DNA of 64,000 nt, taken from contig JAPKZY010000096.1 of NCBI GenBank assembly GCA_026393535.1, positions 1 through 64,000 on the forward strand, read 5' to 3'. Both the position numbers and the translations under genes were made by a program. The stretch is from Actinomycetota bacterium (GTDB lineage: Bacteria > Actinomycetota > Acidimicrobiia > Acidimicrobiales > Ilumatobacteraceae). The first letter of the stretch is position 1, and each line of letters opens with the position of its first letter. This document shows positions 42,730 to 50,037 of the stretch, piece after piece. The notes under the pieces are model-generated. The model worked only from the letters and a program-made list of their open reading frames with translations. It made no database searches and was not told where the DNA came from.

Positions 42730-43623
42730 ATGTCATTGTCATTGTCTATTGATATTGGTGGCACCAAGTGTGCAGTTGGTTTAGTTACTCGCGAGGGCGA
42801 ACTCATTGACCGCACCTCTGTCTCTGTGAATCCACGTGACAACGCCGAAGATCTTTTCTCTGACATTGCTGAAGCAGTGCAACAACAACTTGCACGTGCA
42901 CGCGAACATCACGGTGAGAGTCCGTTAACAGTTGGCGTTGCATGCGCAGGTCCGAGTACTCACAATCTTGAATCAGTGTCTCCTCTCAATATTCCTCAGT
43001 GGCGTAATTTTCCGCTTCGTAATCGATTAGTTGAGATCACTGGTTTGCCGGTCTTTGGTGATGGTGACGCAAAAGCGTTAGCTCTGGCTGAAGGCTGGGT
43101 AGGCGGAGCTCGTGGCGTCGACAACTTCATGGCCATGGTGGTTTCCACCGGAGTCGGCGGCGGAATTGTCCTCAATGGGCAGCTGCTGGAAGGCGCTAGT
43201 GGCAATGCGGGCCATATCGGGCACGTTGTGGTGGAGCCGAACGGTCGCAGATGCGCCTGTGGAGGCCGTGGCTGCCTTGAGGCTGAAGCGTCTGGCCCTG
43301 CGATCGAGGCAATTACTGGTCGCTCTCCGATGCAGCCGACCTACGAGATCATGGTTCGCACGGGTCGACTTGTTGGCCGTGGTGTCGCGTCTGTCTGCAA
43401 TCTTCTTGACCTTCAACTCGTCTGTGTCGGTGGAAGTGTTGCGCTTGGGTTCGGTGCAACTTTCTTTAACTCAGCGCAGCGCACACTTGATGAATTATGT
43501 GGACTTGAGTTTTCTCGCGGTGCAAGGATTATTCCGTCTCGCTTAGCCGACCAAGGTGGACTCATTGGTGCAGCAGCTGTCGGTTGGCGCGGTCTCAACC
43601 GAATGGCATCTACGCCCCACTAG
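42730..43623 (+). CDS. ROK family sugar kinase (glucokinase-like)
   Basis: 297-residue ROK protein. N-terminal ATP phosphate-binding motif SLSIDIGGTKCAVGL (3-17), a DGDAKALALAEGW stretch with the catalytic Asp, and the ROK zinc motif GHIGHVVVEPNGRRCACGGRGCLE (about 158-181; His and three Cys). There is no helix-turn-helix domain, so it is an enzyme and not a NagC-type repressor. Phosphorylates glucose or a related hexose; substrate is not determined by sequence. A TAGTTAT box lies just upstream of the ATG. Confidence 0.9.
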   Translation: MSLSLSIDIGGTKCAVGLVTREGELIDRTSVSVNPRDNAEDLFSDIAEAVQQQLARAREHHGESPLTVGVACAGPSTHNLESVSPLNIPQWRNFPLRNRLVEITGLPVFGDGDAKALALAEGWVGGARGVDNFMAMVVSTGVGGGIVLNGQLLEGASGNAGHIGHVVVEPNGRRCACGGRGCLEAEASGPAIEAITGRSPMQPTYEIMVRTGRLVGRGVASVCNLLDLQLVCVGGSVALGFGATFFNSAQRTLDELCGLEFSRGARIIPSRLADQGGLIGAAAVGWRGLNRMASTPH

Positions 43624-43644
43624 TTATTCACCGTAGAAGTGGTC

Positions 43645-44598
43645 TTACACCCACTGCAGTAAATCAACCTGCACTTTGGTGAGTGACTGCTGCACGTCGA
43701 GCCATTCTCCAATGCTCGGTATGGGTCGTCCACGTGCAACGAATAACATTGAGATATGCATATGTGGCGGTTCCAACATATTGAGTCGTTGACGCTGAAA
43801 ATGAAACGGACTACGACCATCATCGAGGGGTGATACTCCGTGGGCTGTACCGCACCCAACAATCACAATCTCGCCTGGCCCTTTGATAGGAACCTGCGTA
43901 TAGCCGGCAAAAGAGCCTGATTCCACTGGGTGATGATCAAGGATGTCGGCTGACAGTTGCATGGTGGATTTGTCGCCGTGCCACAGTGATGTACCAAGAC
44001 GCATGCGAAATTCACGCGACGGATAGTCGCGACGTAATGCAGCGTATGCCGCAGAATCAAGATGACTGATGTACACGGGCAACGCAGGGTCAATGTGGTC
44101 TAACCATTGCGTGATGTCTGAAAGATGAGTAGCCATGTCGCCAGCAATCGGAGGATGAATCGCATAACCACGAATGGTGAATTGCGCGCTGGCAATATCG
44201 GAGAGCAACGGTTGAAGGTTTGCATGCGTAACACCGAAACGTTTTGTAGATGATTGCAACTTCACAATGACATCACCACGCCATTGTGCGCGGGTAAGCG
44301 CCACAACATGATGAGGACTCCCGACCGTGAGCACGGTATTCATTGGCAAGTTCTTCGGCGGGGCAGTCATCGTTGGAGTCAAAACAATGGGAGTGAGGTG
44401 CGATGGCGTATCGCGTACTTCGAATACTGTTCCGACGGCGACTTCACGAGACAACTCACCTGCAATCTCCATGAGGTTCCAGCGTCGAAAGCCATAACCG
44501 TTGCCCTTCACCACCGGAACAAGCCCTGGGGTTGCATCAGCTACACCATGAACATGGGCAAGCCAGTCAGATCTGCGGACGGTGAGGCGAATAGTCAC
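43645..44598 (-). CDS. Alanine racemase-like PLP-dependent protein
   Basis: 317 residues with the N-terminal PLP-barrel of the alanine racemase family: the cofactor Lys is Lys31 in PVVKGNGYGFRR, followed by VKLQSSTKRFGV and a C-terminal beta-domain-like segment (about 200-317). It is shorter than canonical Alr (about 360-390), and the usual catalytic Tyr region of the C-terminal domain is not evident, so it may be a divergent racemase or another PLP enzyme. GTG 44598 follows TACGGT (44611-44606) at 7 nt, a leaderless arrangement, and is next to a complex inverted-repeat region. Confidence 0.7.
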   Translation of the reverse strand: MTIRLTVRRSDWLAHVHGVADATPGLVPVVKGNGYGFRRWNLMEIAGELSREVAVGTVFEVRDTPSHLTPIVLTPTMTAPPKNLPMNTVLTVGSPHHVVALTRAQWRGDVIVKLQSSTKRFGVTHANLQPLLSDIASAQFTIRGYAIHPPIAGDMATHLSDITQWLDHIDPALPVYISHLDSAAYAALRRDYPSREFRMRLGTSLWHGDKSTMQLSADILDHHPVESGSFAGYTQVPIKGPGEIVIVGCGTAHGVSPLDDGRSPFHFQRQRLNMLEPPHMHISMLFVARGRPIPSIGEWLDVQQSLTKVQVDLLQWV

Positions 44599-44610
44599 CC
44601 CCTGAACCGT

Positions 44611-44649
44611 ACTCGGGAGACCAATTCCCGAGTTGTTCAGTCGGGAATT
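44611..44649. promoter_or_regulatory. Triple half-site operator between alanine-racemase-like and DUF4395 genes
   Basis: Two nested inverted repeats share their middle arm. ACTCGGGA (44611-44618) pairs with TCCCGAGT (44626-44633), and AATTCCCGA (44623-44631) pairs with TCGGGAATT (44641-44649). This gives three TCGGGA half-sites (forward 44613-44618, reverse 44626-44631, forward 44641-44646). The right repeat brackets a TTGTTC -35-like box. An operator for a dimeric regulator acting on both divergent promoters is inferred. Confidence 0.55.
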
Positions 44650-44661
44650 AGGCCATAGCGT
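44633..44661 (+). promoter_or_regulatory. Promoter of the DUF4395 gene (leaderless)
   Basis: TTGTTC (44633-44638), a 17-bp spacer and TAGCGT (44656-44661) precede ATG 44668 by 6 nt. This is the best -35/-10 pair in the window. The -35 lies in the loop of the 9-bp inverted repeat. Confidence 0.5.
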
Positions 44662-44667
44662 GGGCTC

Positions 44668-45159
44668 ATGGCAAAAGTATTTGGGTTTCCCAATCCAGTG
44701 AACGAAACGTCGGCCCGCATTGTGGCCACAGGCGCGGTTCTGATGAGCGTTTTATTCGTCGTCACCGGAAACCCTTTGGTGCTTGTGCCGCTGACATACG
44801 GGTTCATTGCTCGAGTCCTTACAGGCCCACTTCTCAGCCCGCTTGGTCGAATTGCCACCGAAGTCATCACGCCGCAAATGAAGCGCGATCACGTACTCGT
44901 CGCTGGACCGCCTAAACGTTTTGCCCAAGGAATCGGTGCAGCGTTTTCAATCGCCGGATCTGTATTGTGGATTCTTGATCTGCACACTGCGTCACGTGTT
45001 GTCATTGCAATGTTGGCTGGCGCGGCATCGCTTGAAGCATTTGTTGGCTTCTGCCTGGGATGTGCAATCTTTTCTCGTCTCATGCGATGGGGTGTCATTC
45101 CTCAATCAGTCTGTGAAGACTGCAATGACATCAGCGCGAGACTGAGCGCCGCACGGTAA
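44668..45159 (+). CDS. DUF4395 family membrane protein
   Basis: 163 residues with about four hydrophobic helices. The family landmarks are FPNPVNETSARIVA at the N-terminus and GPPKRFAQGIG in the middle, with a cysteine-containing end (GFCLGCAIFSRLM and VCEDC). DUF4395 proteins are small actinobacterial/firmicute membrane proteins of unknown function, often near thioredoxin-like genes. Its promoter appears leaderless and covered by repeat half-sites. The 3' end overlaps the end of mftF by 29 bp (45131-45159), convergent. Confidence 0.85.
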   Translation: MAKVFGFPNPVNETSARIVATGAVLMSVLFVVTGNPLVLVPLTYGFIARVLTGPLLSPLGRIATEVITPQMKRDHVLVAGPPKRFAQGIGAAFSIAGSVLWILDLHTASRVVIAMLAGAASLEAFVGFCLGCAIFSRLMRWGVIPQSVCEDCNDISARLSAAR

Positions 45160-46498
45160 TCACCGGCAACAAACACCGCAATGAACGTGTGCGTACCGCA
45201 CCTACCCACACACCAGTTCCGTATGCCACATCTTCAAGAATGCGCACGATGAAATAACGAACGGGGTGACTTGGCTTTTTGCGCAGAATACCGACAATCG
45301 GCGGAACAAGGGCACTGAACGTAATCATGACACCGGGACGAGGTGATACGAACGATGCAAGAAAAAACAACGGCAACCATGCCCGCATGATGGCACGTGC
45401 AAGTAGTCGGGTGGTGCTGGTCAGTCCTTTCCAGGCAAGTCGGCTGCGTGTTCCAATGGGAATCGAAGTTGAACGGAGGGAAACCACAAAATACGCGACC
45501 GTTGGCACCACGAGAATCAATGCAAAATAGATGTAACCCATCAAAACAGTTGTTGCTGTGGTCAAGAGCAATGCATGAGCACGTAACGGTGAGGCTGCGC
45601 GCGGGTGACGTTTATCTAGCAATGCAGCGCTGGTGCCGTAGTCATAACGCTGTTTGAGCATTTTGCGCATTGATGAGCGGGTTCTGTGGGGGCATTCAAT
45701 CGACGGTACGTAACGGCATGCAATTCCATTCTCGATGAAACGCCACACTAGATCGACGTCTTCCCCCATGCGGATTGAATCATCAAACCCACCAACTGTA
45801 CGGAGTGACTGCACATCGCACACCAGCACAGCTGCGGGAAGATACGACACGCGAGACATTGGACGAACAACAGCAGGCACTGAGCCGAGATCGAGGGGTG
45901 AATGGTGAGACTCAAATTCACCAATGAATGTTCCATCGTTTATGCACGTAATGCGAGGGGCGACGGCACCAACACGCAAGTCAGTGCAATATGCGGCCAG
46001 TGTGGCGATCTGCTGTGTCGTCACCATGACGTCAGTATCAACGCAAGCCACCACTGTCGTTGTGACGGCAGCGATGCCGGTATTGCGCGCAGCCGCAGGT
46101 CCTTTGTTTATGTCGTGCCTAATGACACGAGCTCCGGTGATGTCTATGGGGTGTGGCGACGTATCATCAACGATGATGATGGTGAGGCCAACGAGTGATG
46201 CCACAAGTTCCTGAAGATGGACATGTGATTCTGCGTCAGAGATTAATGCAGGAATCACAACGGTGATATCAGTGAGTGCTGAAGGCCTTTCCGGAACAGG
46301 GTGAACTGCACCAGTAGCCAACAAACGATCAGTTAATTGTGCATGGTTCTGCGGTAACTCGGAATTGGTCTCGATGGCATCTAATATTTTTGACCCTGCA
46401 TCTGTAACGCCAAAGTATGTAAGTGGAGAACCAGCGAGTACGCCATTTCCATTTTTAGAACGAAACCATTGATCGTCGGGGAGAAGCCGAATCGTCAT
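45131..46498 (-). CDS. mftF: Mycofactocin glycosyltransferase MftF
   Basis: 455-residue family 2 glycosyltransferase that in mycobacteria adds the oligoglucose chain to (pre)mycofactocin. The N-terminal region (FGVTDAGSKILD) is a peptide-chaperone-like extension typical of MftF. The GT-A domain follows: TIIIVDDTS (about 118-126), VACVDTDV (DxD-type), GPAAARNTGIA, GGFDDSIRMGEDVDLVWR. C-terminal hydrophobic segments (from about 320) suggest membrane association. The ATG at 46498 overlaps the mftE stop as ATGA, so it is translationally coupled; a longer in-frame start at 46516 is less likely. Confidence 0.88.
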   Translation of the reverse strand: MTIRLLPDDQWFRSKNGNGVLAGSPLTYFGVTDAGSKILDAIETNSELPQNHAQLTDRLLATGAVHPVPERPSALTDITVVIPALISDAESHVHLQELVASLVGLTIIIVDDTSPHPIDITGARVIRHDINKGPAAARNTGIAAVTTTVVACVDTDVMVTTQQIATLAAYCTDLRVGAVAPRITCINDGTFIGEFESHHSPLDLGSVPAVVRPMSRVSYLPAAVLVCDVQSLRTVGGFDDSIRMGEDVDLVWRFIENGIACRYVPSIECPHRTRSSMRKMLKQRYDYGTSAALLDKRHPRAASPLRAHALLLTTATTVLMGYIYFALILVVPTVAYFVVSLRSTSIPIGTRSRLAWKGLTSTTRLLARAIMRAWLPLFFLASFVSPRPGVMITFSALVPPIVGILRKKPSHPVRYFIVRILEDVAYGTGVWVGAVRTRSLRCLLPVITVRRSVSR

Positions 46499-47178
46499 TG
46501 CGCGCCACCGAGCCATTCATTAGAAAGTGCTGCAAGATGCGTTGCAAGGCTTGTCGAGTAGAGCCTCATTACTGCAATGCCATGTTCGCTGGTAGCAGTG
46601 GTTGGATCACCGAGAACACCATTGGCGGATACGCCAGCAACACCACTGGTGCGCATCTGCGTCACAAGGGCAGACGCATCTCCGATAGTTCCACGTTCAA
46701 TCCGATCAGTCTGAACTTTGCCTGGAGCAACATAAAGCATTACTGAAGTTTCCGTGTGTCCTGCGTGCATATCGGATCCGTCATAGGAGGGCAGAGACCA
46801 TATTGAATGTCTGATCTTTTCGTATGTGAGAGCTGAGCTAATGCGCGCAAGTGCGTCTGCATTCCCACCGTGTCCGTTCACTATGCAAACACCTTGTGAC
46901 CATGAGGCTGACCGACAGATTGCAACGACAGACTGCACGAGCGCCTCGGTTCCTGTGCTGAGCGTGCCAGGGAATCCGACGTGTTCATCGCTAGCCGAAA
47001 TTGCAATTGTTGGCGCAATAGCAAAAGCGTCCGCATCAACCTGCGTGTCACGCAGTGCATGTATAACAACCGAATCAATAATGATGGTGTCGGTATCAAA
47101 GGGCAAATGTGGTCCGTGCTGTTCCCACGAACCAAGGGGCAATAATAAAACCTTTGAGTTTGGACTTGTGGTCGACAT
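46495..47178 (-). CDS. mftE: Mycofactocin system creatininase-family peptidase MftE
   Basis: 227-residue creatininase-fold metallopeptidase that releases the C-terminal Val-Tyr-derived unit (AHDP precursor) from the modified MftA peptide. Metal ligands are Glu19, His21 and Asp30 in LGSWEQHGPHLPFDTD, with INGHGGNADAL and HAGHTETSVML further on. Length and motif order match MftE and not amino-acid creatininases. The gene starts 1 bp after the DedA-like gene's stop and overlaps mftF by 4 bp. Confidence 0.9.
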   Translation of the reverse strand: MSTTSPNSKVLLLPLGSWEQHGPHLPFDTDTIIIDSVVIHALRDTQVDADAFAIAPTIAISASDEHVGFPGTLSTGTEALVQSVVAICRSASWSQGVCIVNGHGGNADALARISSALTYEKIRHSIWSLPSYDGSDMHAGHTETSVMLYVAPGKVQTDRIERGTIGDASALVTQMRTSGVAGVSANGVLGDPTTATSEHGIAVMRLYSTSLATHLAALSNEWLGGAQ

Positions 47179-47179
47179 G

Positions 47180-47812
47180 TTATTTGTTTAGGGGTGTTGA
47201 GGATGACCCTAAACGATGACGAAAATGTCGAATCACTTCCAAAGATACGGTTGCCCCGATTGCAATAGAGAAGGCAACGAGAAATGCTTTTGAGTGGTTG
47301 TCTTGAAACGAGCGACCACCAATAAAACCAAGAAGAGTTCCGTACATTGCCCAGATTGGGGTAGCGATAGCGATCCATTTCATGAACCAACGGCGGTCTT
47401 GATTAGTAATTCCACAACTGAGAGTGAGAAGGGTGCGACCACCTGGAATAAAACGCGCAGTGATTAGCAGTTCGCCGCCGCGCAACTGAATTTGTTCGTG
47501 CGCCCAATGAAGTCGCCGTTGTCCTTTGGCGCTTCGTTCATATCTCTTTTGCAATGACGCTGAGAATCGATGTCCGATTTGATAGCTGATGTTGTCCCCT
47601 GCAAAGGCGCCAGCGGCAGCGGCGATAATGACTAACGACCAGTGAAGTTCATGTAGCCCAGCACTCACTCCACCAATAATGACTAGTGATTCACTGGGAA
47701 CGACAGGAAGGACAGAATCAAGCAGTGCTATGGAGAAAATTGCTAGATAGAACCACGGCGATCCTGAGTAGTGCTCAAGCCAATTAAAAAATGAATCAAG
47801 AAAAGAGAACAC
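47180..47812 (-). CDS. DedA family membrane protein (SNARE-associated / VTT domain)
   Basis: 210-residue integral membrane protein with about five hydrophobic segments. Family signatures are LPVVPSESLVIIGG (about 36-49) and ARFIPGGRTLLTL (about 116-128), the conserved re-entrant-loop region of DedA flippases. Members help translocate undecaprenyl phosphate or phospholipids across the membrane. It sits between plsY and mftE in the mycofactocin operon, 9 bp after plsY and 1 bp before mftE, which is not its usual location. Confidence 0.88.
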   Translation of the reverse strand: MFSFLDSFFNWLEHYSGSPWFYLAIFSIALLDSVLPVVPSESLVIIGGVSAGLHELHWSLVIIAAAAGAFAGDNISYQIGHRFSASLQKRYERSAKGQRRLHWAHEQIQLRGGELLITARFIPGGRTLLTLSCGITNQDRRWFMKWIAIATPIWAMYGTLLGFIGGRSFQDNHSKAFLVAFSIAIGATVSLEVIRHFRHRLGSSSTPLNK

Positions 47813-47821
47813 AAATGGAGG

Positions 47822-48412
47822 TTAGACGGTTGAGCCTGTCACGGGGGGCTCGGTACCAGTTAACAATCGTTTGATATTTGATGCATGTCGAACTTCCACT
47901 AGGGCACCAATACCAACAAGCGAGAAAATTTCCCACCATTGTGTGCCGCTCATGATGAAAGCAACAACCAAGACCGGCACGATTGCGATAGATGCAATCG
48001 ATGCTTTTTTCGTCACCTTCGTCACGAGGAGCCATGTCAGAGCAGCGCCAATGAGAAGAACGGGATGAAGCGGTAACAAACTTCCCGCTCCAGTTGCAAC
48101 GCCCTTGCCACCTCTGAATTTCCGAGTGATGGGAAATACATGACCAAGCACAGTTGCAGCTGCGCATGCGTACGCAATCGGACGATTCGATAGAAGAGCG
48201 AAAACGGGAAGTGCACCTTTGAGGGCATCACCGACGAATACGAGGACTCCGTACTTAGCGCCCAGTGCTCGGGCAACATTGCTTGCACCGGGATTACCTG
48301 AACCAAATGTTGTGATGTCGATGCCTTTTGATTTAGCAATAAGAATTGCTATGGGCAAGGTGCCACAGAAATAAGCGATAATGATCGCAATTACTGCAAC
48401 AAAAGAATTCAC
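47822..48412 (-). CDS. plsY: Glycerol-3-phosphate acyltransferase PlsY
   Basis: 196-residue membrane enzyme that acylates glycerol-3-phosphate with acyl-phosphate to give lysophosphatidate. About five hydrophobic segments; conserved loops are FGSGNPGASNVARALG (motif 1, about 36-51) and TRKFRGGKGVATGAG (motif 2, about 95-109), both with the key Gly/Asn/Lys residues. The GTG start overlaps the mftC stop as GTGA (48409-48412), so it is translated together with mftC. It is therefore embedded in the mycofactocin operon, where mftD would be expected. Confidence 0.93.
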   Translation of the reverse strand: MNSFVAVIAIIIAYFCGTLPIAILIAKSKGIDITTFGSGNPGASNVARALGAKYGVLVFVGDALKGALPVFALLSNRPIAYACAAATVLGHVFPITRKFRGGKGVATGAGSLLPLHPVLLIGAALTWLLVTKVTKKASIASIAIVPVLVVAFIMSGTQWWEIFSLVGIGALVEVRHASNIKRLLTGTEPPVTGSTV

Positions 48413-49536
48413 GTAGAAACTTTACTCTTTATCAGGGTTCGTGCTGGCTTTGAATGGTCCATTGAAGGGCGAGGGACAAGCGAGACAGGAACGGATGGCA
48501 ACAGCACTTCGCCATGGCCTGTTACGCATTCGGGGTCTGGGCCATCTAGGGGAAGACCAGTAAAGAACTTGGCGGCCATGCAACCACCCTGGCAGGCGTC
48601 GAATGCGCCACAGGACGCACATGCGCCTGCACTTTGTGGTTCACGTAATTCTGTGAAGAGATCTGATTCGCGCCATACGTGGGTAAAACCACCGTCTTCA
48701 AGAACATTGCCTGCTTTGAAGGTGTCATGAATAACAAATGGGCACGCGTAGACATCGCCGATTGGGTCGATGAGGCATACCACTCGTCCAGCGCCACATA
48801 AGTTCAAACCTGGCAATGACTCACCAAATGCGTTGAGGTGGAAAAAAGAATCGCCGGTAAGAACGTTTTCTCCGTGTGCAAGCAACCAGTCATAGATCTG
48901 ACGTTGTTGAGCATTTGTGGGGTGAAGTTCATCCCATGTATCTGCACCACGTCCGGCTGGACGCAAACGTGTAATACGCAATTGGGCACCGTATGAATCA
49001 GCAAGAGCCTTGAATTCATCAAGTTGATCAACGTTGTGGCGCGTTACGACCACTGAGATTTTAAATTGACCAAAACCGGCAGCCTTCAAATTGTCCATCG
49101 CACGAATGGCGGTGTCGAATGAACCTTCACCGCGTACTGCGTCGTTTGTAATGGCATCCGTGCCATCAAGACTGATTTGAATATCGAGATAATCCATTGC
49201 GGTGAGACGCTCAGCATTTTTCTTGTCAATGAACGCGCCATTCGTAGAGAACTTGACACCAATGTTGTTAGCAATTGAATGTTCAACAATTTCGAAAAAG
49301 TCGCGGCGAATCATTGGCTCGCCACCACCGATGTTGATGTAAAACACTTGCAACGCAGCAAGTTCATCAAGAACGGCTTTCGCTTGTTCAGTAGACAATT
49401 CACGGTCATCGCGTTGTCCGCTACTAGACAAACAATGCACGCACGCCAGGTTGCACGCGTAGGTGAGTTCCCATGTGAGACAGATAGGAGCATCAAGCCC
49501 TTGCTTCATTTGTTGGCCGAGGCTATGAGAGGACAC
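48409..49536 (-). CDS. mftC: Mycofactocin radical SAM maturase MftC
   Basis: 375-residue radical SAM/SPASM enzyme that oxidatively decarboxylates the C-terminal Tyr of MftA and then forms the Val-Tyr C-C bond. The radical SAM cluster is Cys28-x3-Cys32-x2-Cys35, followed by the GGE motif (GGGEPM). A C-terminal SPASM domain has cysteines in DVYACPF, CASCGAFDACQGGC and DPEC for auxiliary clusters. It overlaps mftB by 14 bp; GTG 49536 is the likely start. Full length and no missing cluster ligand. Confidence 0.95.
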   Translation of the reverse strand: MSSHSLGQQMKQGLDAPICLTWELTYACNLACVHCLSSSGQRDDRELSTEQAKAVLDELAALQVFYINIGGGEPMIRRDFFEIVEHSIANNIGVKFSTNGAFIDKKNAERLTAMDYLDIQISLDGTDAITNDAVRGEGSFDTAIRAMDNLKAAGFGQFKISVVVTRHNVDQLDEFKALADSYGAQLRITRLRPAGRGADTWDELHPTNAQQRQIYDWLLAHGENVLTGDSFFHLNAFGESLPGLNLCGAGRVVCLIDPIGDVYACPFVIHDTFKAGNVLEDGGFTHVWRESDLFTELREPQSAGACASCGAFDACQGGCMAAKFFTGLPLDGPDPECVTGHGEVLLPSVPVSLVPRPSMDHSKPARTLIKSKVST

Positions 49537-49792
49537 GAATTATCTCCGATGTGGTGAGGGAAGAAAGAGCTTCAATGAATGAGGGCCACCGTGATTCGGC
49601 GACGCCTTCTGCAACGAACGTGTCGCGCAAGGTTGGGTGTTCACCCATCGTTTTGACAACACGCACAATGTCTGGGTGACGAAGAAAAACTAAACGACGG
49701 TTGCCATAGTGATAGGCGAGCGCACCAAAGGGTTCAGGCCGGATCGCGACTTGAGGGTGCAACTCGCACGCGGACTCAAGCGTGACTGTCAT
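49523..49792 (-). CDS. mftB: Mycofactocin RRE peptide chaperone MftB
   Basis: 89-residue RiPP-recognition-element protein that binds the MftA peptide and presents it to MftC. The sequence follows the MftB pattern: HPQVAIRPEPFGALAYHYGNRRL near the N-terminus, with winged-helix fold residues, and RWPSFIEALSSLTTSEIIRVL at the end. It starts 15 bp after the mftA stop and overlaps mftC by 14 bp. Confidence 0.93.
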   Translation of the reverse strand: MTVTLESACELHPQVAIRPEPFGALAYHYGNRRLVFLRHPDIVRVVKTMGEHPTLRDTFVAEGVAESRWPSFIEALSSLTTSEIIRVLS

Positions 49793-49807
49793 GATGATGC
49801 GAGCTGG

Positions 49808-49930
49808 TTAGTACACGCCGCACATGCCGTCAATGGAAATCTCCTCGACGAGAAGTTCCTCGACGATGGGGCTTTCCACGCTGGCTGAGGCCTGCTCGGG
49901 TACTGGTTGTGGGGCAATGTCCTTATCCAT
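49808..49930 (-). CDS. mftA: Mycofactocin precursor peptide MftA
   Basis: 40-residue precursor starting at ATG 49930 and ending in the family-invariant IDGMCGVY, in which the terminal Val-Tyr becomes the redox cofactor. The leader is acidic (EELLVEEIS) as in other MftA peptides. A longer frame reaches 50023, but it would cover the promoter region and is not supported. TACTGT (49943-49938) lies 7 nt before the ATG, so the transcript may be leaderless. First gene of the operon mftA-B-C-plsY-dedA-mftE-mftF. Confidence 0.96.
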   Translation of the reverse strand: MDKDIAPQPVPEQASASVESPIVEELLVEEISIDGMCGVY

Positions 49931-49937
49931 ACCTACG

Positions 49938-49943
49938 ACAGTA
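49938..49943 (-). promoter_or_regulatory. -10 box for a leaderless mftA transcript
   Basis: TACTGT on the minus strand ends 7 nt before the mftA ATG at 49930. It is directly preceded by CGGCAGGT, the reverse complement of the repeated ACCTGCCG element. Inferred. Confidence 0.4.
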
Positions 49944-50019
49944 CCTGCCGAAGAGCCCACTAGAGAATATGCAGTGCGAATGAGTAATCTCAGAGAAGAA
50001 CCTGCCGGATACCTGGCAG
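49943..50019. promoter_or_regulatory. Repeated ACCTGCCG elements in the mftA-adh intergenic region
   Basis: ACCTGCCG occurs at 49943-49950 (beside the mftA -10) and at 50000-50007. A related ACCTGGCAG at 50011-50019 makes an inverted repeat (CTGCC at 50002-50006 with GGCAG at 50015-50019). One element lies by each divergent promoter, which suits joint control. Inferred. Confidence 0.4.
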
Positions 50020-50037
50020 CCAAACAAGGGGGCTTCT

